DNA from: Treponema sp. | Lineage (GTDB): Bacteria; Spirochaetota; Spirochaetia; Treponematales; Breznakiellaceae | Length of the DNA: 8,082 nucleotides | NCBI GenBank assembly: GCA_031289935.1 | Contig: JAITON010000194.1 | Span: forward strand, 1-8,082 | Direction: 5' to 3' | Shown: piece after piece, positions 4,532 through 8,082 of the stretch | Layout of the letters: every line of letters begins with the position of its first letter | How positions within the stretch are numbered: position 1 is the stretch's first letter | Position numbers and translations under genes: made by a program | The notes under the pieces: generated by a model | Databases searched by the model: none | What the model was told of the DNA's origin: nothing | Seen by the model: the letters and a program-made list of their open reading frames with translations, nothing else

Positions 4532-7045
4532 ATGGAACTTACACAGGAGTTTATTAACGGGCTTGAGCTGAACGAAATCAGCCTGATGAAAAAGATCGCC
4601 GGGGTTCTGGGAGTGAATCTGGGCCAGGTATCGGCAGTGATCGGCCTTTTGAACGAGGGGAGCACGGTGCCCTTTATCGCCCGCTACCGGAAGGAGAAGA
4701 CCGGGAGCCTCGACGAGGTACAGGTCCGGGATATAGAGCACCAGTTTTCCAGCGGGACCAACCTGGAGACCCGGCGCATCGAGATCATCCGGGGGATATT
4801 TGAGCAGGGCAAGCTCAGCGAGGCCCTCTACGAGAACATCAGCCGGGCGGGCACTTTGACGGAGCTGGAGGATATCTACGCCCCCTACAAGCGGAAGAAG
4901 AAGACCCGAGGGATGATCGCCATCGAAAGGGGCCTGGAAGCCCTGGCCGATGCCATGCAGGAGCTTGAGGAACAGGCCCTGCGCGTCAAGGCGGCGGAGT
5001 TTGTCAGGCCGGCGGATCACCCGGATTTGGCGGAGCATCCCGAACTGGCCGTGGAGACCCTGGAGGCTGCCTTGCAGGGGGCCATGGACATTATCGCCGA
5101 GCGGGTAAGCCAGGCGCCGGAGAACCGGGCTGCGGTGAAATCCTTCTATATAAAAGACGGCCGCATTATCGTCAAAGCCTCCGGCAAGACCGGCAAGGGG
5201 GACGATGAGGCGAAGAAAACTTCGGTTTACCAGATGTACTGGGATTATACCGAGCCCCTTTCCCAGATCAAGCCCCACCGGGTCCTGGCCATCAACCGGG
5301 GCGAGCGGGAGGGGGTGCTGGAGGTAACTATCGATGTGGACGAAAACACCGCCACGGTGCTGCTCCAGGGGAACTACGCGCTCCACAACGATTACCACAA
5401 GACAGCCATTGAGGACGGTCTCAAACGGCTGCTTTCCCCGGCGGTGGTCCGGGAGCTCCGGGGCGATCAAGGCGATGCGGCGGACGATCACGGCATTTCC
5501 ATCTTTAGCGAAAACCTGAAGAACCTCCTCATGCAGCAGCCCATCAAGGGGACGCGGGTGCTGGGTATCGACCCCGGTATCCGTACCGGTACTAAATGCG
5601 CCTTCCTGGACGACACGGGCAAGTATCTGGACAACTTCGTCATCTACAACCACAAGGTGGAAGAGGCCAAGGGGCTGATCCTGAGAGGCATCAAGAAGCA
5701 CGATGTCCAGCTTATTGCCGTGGGCAACGGCACGGGCAGCCGGGAAGCCCAGGAGATCATCTCCGGGGTGATTACCGAAAACAATCTGGAGCTGCTCTAC
5801 ACGGTGGTGGACGAAGACGGCGCCTCGGTCTATTCCGCCAGCGACATTGCCCGGGAAGAATTTCCCGAACTGGACCTGACTATCCGGGGGGCTATTTCCA
5901 TTGGACGCCGCTTGCAGGACCCTCTGGCGGAGCTCGTCAAGATCGACCCCAGGTCCATTGGCGTGGGCCTCTATCAGCATGACCTGAACCAAAAGAAGCT
6001 CTCCGACAGCCTGGACGAGGTGGTCTCCTCGGTGGTAAACAACGTGGGGGTAAACCTCAACACGGCCAGCGCATCCCTGCTCAAGTACGTGTCGGGGATC
6101 AACACGAGCCTGGCCAAGAAGCTCGTCAAGTACCGGGACGAAAAGGGCCGCATCGCCAGCCGGGAAGAACTCGTAACCGTCCCCGGCATGGGCCCCAAGA
6201 GCTTTGAACAATGCGCGGGCTTCCTCAAGATTCCCGAGAGCGCCGACCCCCTGGATAATACCTGGGTCCACCCGGAAAACTACCCCGCCGCCCGGGAGAT
6301 ACGGGAAATTCTACTGAGGGCTTCCGGCGAGACCTCTCAAACGACTACGGTAACGGCTAATCTATCCTCCGATGTAGCAAAGGGCCTCAAAGAAAAGTAC
6401 GGCATCGGAGACACCACCATCACCGACATTGTAGAGGAGCTCAAGAAGCCGAACCGGGATCCCCGCGAAGGCTACCCCAAGCCCATCATGCAGAAGGGAG
6501 TAATCAAGTTTGAGGACTTAAGCGAAGGGATGATGATCACCGGCAAGATCAAGAACGTGGTGGACTTTGGGGCCTTTGTGGACCTGGGCATCAAAGAAAC
6601 CGCCCTGGCGCACATTTCCGAACTGAGCGACCGCTTTGTGAAAAACCCCCTGAACGCCGTAAAAGTGGGAGACGTGCTGGAGTTCCGTATCATCGGCCTG
6701 GACCAGGACCGGCGGCGCATCAGTCTTTCCCGTAAGACCAGGCCCGGAAACGCCGCTTCCACTACTACGGCAAGCGGCAGCGGCCAGGGAACGGCCCCTG
6801 CGAAGGGACGGAAGGAAGGCGCCCGGCGGACCGTGGTGGTGAAGAAGGCCGGCGTGCCGGCCCCTGGGGGCCGGGGCCAGAGAACGGCGGCCCTGGAAGA
6901 GCGGCCTCAAGCGGAGCGGCGGGACCAGGGACGGTCCCCTGAACCAGCAAGCGGCTACCGCCCTGCCCGCCGGGATGCCGACAATGATGGTACCATGTAC
7001 AATCCCTTTGCCGAAGCTCTCCGTAAGATGCGGGAGAAAAAGTAG
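4532..7045 (+). CDS. tex: Transcription accessory protein Tex (Spt6-like RNA-binding protein)
   Basis: An 837-aa protein; most Tex proteins are about 720-790 aa. Domains in order: N-terminal helical Tex region with the family hallmark NEGSTVPFIARYRKE and LEDIYAPYKRKKKTRG (about residues 1-200); a YqgF/RuvC-like domain starting RVLGIDPGIRTG with Asp347; tandem helix-hairpin-helix (about 505-575, including TVPGMGPKSFEQCAGF); an S1 RNA-binding domain (about 668-740, TGKIKNVVDFGAFVDLG); then a roughly 95-residue low-complexity basic tail rich in Arg, Gly, Ala and Pro, ending NPFAEALRKMREKK. Tex acts in the cytoplasm, binds nucleic acid and associates with transcription; it was first described as affecting toxin gene expression in Bordetella. 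Start: the ATG at 4532 gives a normal N-terminus; an upstream in-frame TTG at 4445 would add a proline-rich segment unlike the family. The Shine-Dalgarno is weak. The extended tail is the unusual part. Confidence 0.96.
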   Translation: MELTQEFINGLELNEISLMKKIAGVLGVNLGQVSAVIGLLNEGSTVPFIARYRKEKTGSLDEVQVRDIEHQFSSGTNLETRRIEIIRGIFEQGKLSEALYENISRAGTLTELEDIYAPYKRKKKTRGMIAIERGLEALADAMQELEEQALRVKAAEFVRPADHPDLAEHPELAVETLEAALQGAMDIIAERVSQAPENRAAVKSFYIKDGRIIVKASGKTGKGDDEAKKTSVYQMYWDYTEPLSQIKPHRVLAINRGEREGVLEVTIDVDENTATVLLQGNYALHNDYHKTAIEDGLKRLLSPAVVRELRGDQGDAADDHGISIFSENLKNLLMQQPIKGTRVLGIDPGIRTGTKCAFLDDTGKYLDNFVIYNHKVEEAKGLILRGIKKHDVQLIAVGNGTGSREAQEIISGVITENNLELLYTVVDEDGASVYSASDIAREEFPELDLTIRGAISIGRRLQDPLAELVKIDPRSIGVGLYQHDLNQKKLSDSLDEVVSSVVNNVGVNLNTASASLLKYVSGINTSLAKKLVKYRDEKGRIASREELVTVPGMGPKSFEQCAGFLKIPESADPLDNTWVHPENYPAAREIREILLRASGETSQTTTVTANLSSDVAKGLKEKYGIGDTTITDIVEELKKPNRDPREGYPKPIMQKGVIKFEDLSEGMMITGKIKNVVDFGAFVDLGIKETALAHISELSDRFVKNPLNAVKVGDVLEFRIIGLDQDRRRISLSRKTRPGNAASTTTASGSGQGTAPAKGRKEGARRTVVVKKAGVPAPGGRGQRTAALEERPQAERRDQGRSPEPASGYRPARRDADNDGTMYNPFAEALRKMREKK
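6784..6941. repeat. Cluster of GC-rich palindromes in the tex 3' coding region
   Basis: Two 17-bp copies of CCAGGGA-N4-CCCCTG (6784-6800 and 6925-6941), in the same reading frame, flank two perfect dyads: GGCCGGC-GT-GCCGGCC (6847-6862) and GGCCCC-TG-GGGGCC (6859-6872). A further stem, GGGACC/GGTCCC (6921-6926 with 6933-6938), overlaps the second copy. They encode part of the low-complexity tail. They may be small palindromic repeats inserted in frame, or a by-product of Gly/Ala/Pro/Arg codons at high GC. Confidence 0.55.
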
Positions 7046-7064
7046 GCAGGAGCGAGGGAGGATA

Positions 7065-7076
7065 CCCGGATCCGGG
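7065..7076. terminator. Short palindrome after tex, possible transcript end
   Basis: CCCGGATCCGGG is a perfect 12-bp palindrome 20 nt past the tex stop, foldable as a CCCG/CGGG stem with a GATC loop. The stem is short and followed by only a weak T-rich tract, so a terminator role is tentative. It lies at the change from GC-rich to AT-rich DNA. Confidence 0.25.
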
Positions 7077-7105
7077 CAATTTGTGAACACGGGGACGAGC
7101 TATTT

Positions 7106-7567
7106 CTATTCAAATAATTCATCGGTAATATTTAATATGTAATATTCAAATCTACACCGCATATCATAATTGTCGTTTGCATGTTCCAGTTCAATTACAA
7201 GCCGTGGATTATCCATCCTTAGTAGCAACCGGCACGAATCAATATCAACAATCACTATTTTTTCAATTGTTTCAATCGAACCATAACCTGGCGTAGAACG
7301 ATAGTTTACGTCTCCATAATTAATTCCCGGATCACAATGATCATAATCTGAATTACTGGTATTATATTCGGAGTCTGAATCTAAATGTATTCTTTCAAGA
7401 AAAATAGTATCGTTCGGCGGTATCTTATAATAATATTGAATGTAAACATTCCGCGAAGAATTATTTACTTCCCTGATATAACAAATCGTATCTTCGATTG
7501 TTCGTTCAGTTGGAGGACATCCGGTTAAAACGAATAAAACAGACAATAAAACAAATAGCCGTCTCAT
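7106..7567 (-). CDS. Small lipoprotein of unknown function
   Basis: A 153-aa protein, not recognised by family. It begins MRRLFVLL and has a short basic N-terminus, a hydrophobic core and the lipobox LTGC with Cys17, so signal peptidase II processing and lipid anchoring are expected. The mature part is polar, rich in Asn, Asp, Tyr and Ser, and reads as beta-strand-like, with a notable Asp/Ser/Tyr-rich loop (residues about 65-80). Two conserved-looking blocks, VNNSSRN and IVIVDIDSCRLLL, recur in altered form in the gene just upstream (7584-7985), suggesting a shared ancestor. Start choice: the ATG at 7567 lies 9 nt from AAGGAG, whereas the in-frame ATG at 7576 directly abuts it. The second gene of a two-gene operon, 16 nt after the upstream stop. 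AT-rich, unlike the tex side. A cell-envelope role is all that can be inferred. Confidence 0.82.
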   Translation of the reverse strand: MRRLFVLLSVLFVLTGCPPTERTIEDTICYIREVNNSSRNVYIQYYYKIPPNDTIFLERIHLDSDSEYNTSNSDYDHCDPGINYGDVNYRSTPGYGSIETIEKIVIVDIDSCRLLLRMDNPRLVIELEHANDNYDMRCRFEYYILNITDELFE

Positions 7568-7576
7568 AATTCTCAT

Positions 7577-7582
7577 CTCCTT
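7577..7582 (-). promoter_or_regulatory. Ribosome binding site of the lipoprotein gene
   Basis: AAGGAG on the minus strand lies in the 16-nt gap after the upstream stop codon. Its 9-nt spacing selects the ATG at 7567 as the start. Confidence 0.75.
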
Positions 7583-7583
7583 G

Positions 7584-7985
7584 TTAAAACAAGCTATCAT
7601 TAATCTGAAAACTAAATTCAGCATCGCATAAAGCGGTAGAGCCGTCCTCCAAAGTAAATAATATCTCTGTACTGTGTAGTTCGTTTAATAGATCGCCTGT
7701 ATCGACATCATATATTTTTAATTGGGTAAAAAAAACATTTGGATTTGCAGCTTCAGGATCGAGGAAGATATGGTTTATTGGCAGACGTTCTTGCTTTTCG
7801 ATGTATACTTTACTCTCGATATTGTTATAGATGGAATATCCGCCTGAAAATTCCAATAATAGATTATGCGATGAATTATTTATGAACCATATTTTACCAC
7901 CATAAAAATGAACAATCGGCGAAGTAGACAAAAATAGCACTGTAAATAACGCAAAACTGATGGCTGTTATTTTTCTTTTACTCAT
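7584..7985 (-). CDS. Small exported or membrane-anchored protein of unknown function
   Basis: A 133-aa protein with no recognised family. The N-terminus (SKRKIT, then a hydrophobic run to about residue 21) is a signal peptide or a membrane anchor; there is no lipobox Cys, so it is not a lipoprotein like its partner. The exported part carries INNSSHN (about 35-41), then a KIYDVDTGDLL block and a C-terminal AEFSFQIND segment. These line up in order with VNNSSRN, IVIVDIDSCRLLL and RFEYYILNI in the downstream lipoprotein, so I infer that the two are paralogues. The first gene of the operon: a strong Shine-Dalgarno (7991-7998) sits 5 nt from the ATG at 7985, behind a near-consensus promoter. The AT-rich composition contrasts with the rest of the window and suggests separate acquisition or relaxed constraint. 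Function unknown. Confidence 0.8.
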   Translation of the reverse strand: MSKRKITAISFALFTVLFLSTSPIVHFYGGKIWFINNSSHNLLLEFSGGYSIYNNIESKVYIEKQERLPINHIFLDPEAANPNVFFTQLKIYDVDTGDLLNELHSTEILFTLEDGSTALCDAEFSFQINDSLF

Positions 7986-7990
7986 TTCAT

Positions 7991-7998
7991 ACCTCCTT
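7991..7998 (-). promoter_or_regulatory. Strong ribosome binding site of the exported-protein gene
   Basis: AAGGAGGT on the minus strand is a near-perfect anti-16S match with 5 nt to the ATG at 7985. An ATG directly abutting it at 7990 is out of frame. Confidence 0.85.
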
Positions 7999-8005
7999 AG
8001 ATACT

Positions 8006-8034
8006 ATTATATTCCATTATTTTATATTTATCAA
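8006..8034 (-). promoter_or_regulatory. Near-consensus sigma-70-type promoter of the exported-protein operon
   Basis: On the minus strand TTGATA (8029-8034) and a perfect TATAAT (8006-8011) are separated by exactly 17 nt. An A-rich tract at 8041-8051 just upstream resembles an UP element. Transcription should begin near 7999, leaving a leader of about 14 nt that is almost entirely ribosome binding site. This is the strongest promoter in the window. The remaining bases to 8082 hold nothing further that I can identify. Confidence 0.8.
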
Positions 8035-8082
8035 GTATAAATTCTTTTTTTGGTCAATTTTATGGATCTTTTCACAACATTA

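Noticed and set aside
4094..6271. A 725-codon open frame on the minus strand opposite the flavoprotein end and tex
   Set aside because: It is antisense to two clear genes, contains no recognisable domain and has composition typical of the shadow of GC-rich coding DNA.

Overview
The window looks like the chromosome of a Gram-negative-type anaerobe. Positions 1 to about 7090 are GC-rich (a hand count of 5701-5760 gives about 63% GC). The last kilobase is AT-rich (7141-7200 gives about 32%). A Tat-type signal followed by a lipobox on a flavoprotein, a classical lipoprotein and a divergent SDF-family carrier would fit a high-GC spirochaete such as a gut Treponema. That assignment is inference from general resemblance only.

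Layout: (1) 1-143, minus: the N-terminal end of a short-chain dehydrogenase/reductase cut by the window edge, divergent from (2) 286-1518, plus: a 410-aa SDF/DAACS-type secondary transporter whose usual substrate motifs are substituted. (3) 1519-1757: a gene-free stretch between convergent genes that is packed with stem-loops. (4) 1758-2642, minus: a LysR-type regulator, divergent from (5) 2756-4438, plus: a Tat-exported, probably lipid-anchored FAD-dependent reductase of the fumarate reductase/ketosteroid dehydrogenase superfamily. The 113-bp gap between (4) and (5) holds a perfect 7+7 bp inverted repeat and a plausible promoter, laid out like a LysR-controlled divergent pair. (6) 4532-7045, plus: the transcription accessory protein Tex, preceded by a leader with two alternative hairpin partners and ending in an extended basic tail whose DNA is full of GC-rich palindromes. 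(7) 7106-7985, minus: a two-gene operon in AT-rich DNA with a near-consensus sigma-70-type promoter and strong ribosome binding sites. It encodes two small exported proteins, one of them a lipoprotein, that appear to be divergent paralogues.

The genes do not form one pathway. The clearest functional unit is the LysR regulator with the exported flavoprotein: presumably an inducer-controlled periplasmic or cell-surface reductase using a small organic electron acceptor. The carrier next door could move a related organic acid, but nothing in the sequence proves that link. Tex is a housekeeping gene. The AT-rich pair looks like a later acquisition or a differently evolving surface-protein locus.

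I found no tRNA, rRNA, CRISPR array, transposase or known defence system. The most unusual items are the AT-rich paralogous exported pair, the flavoprotein without a visible electron-transfer domain, the hairpin-dense intergenic element, and the palindrome-rich tex tail.
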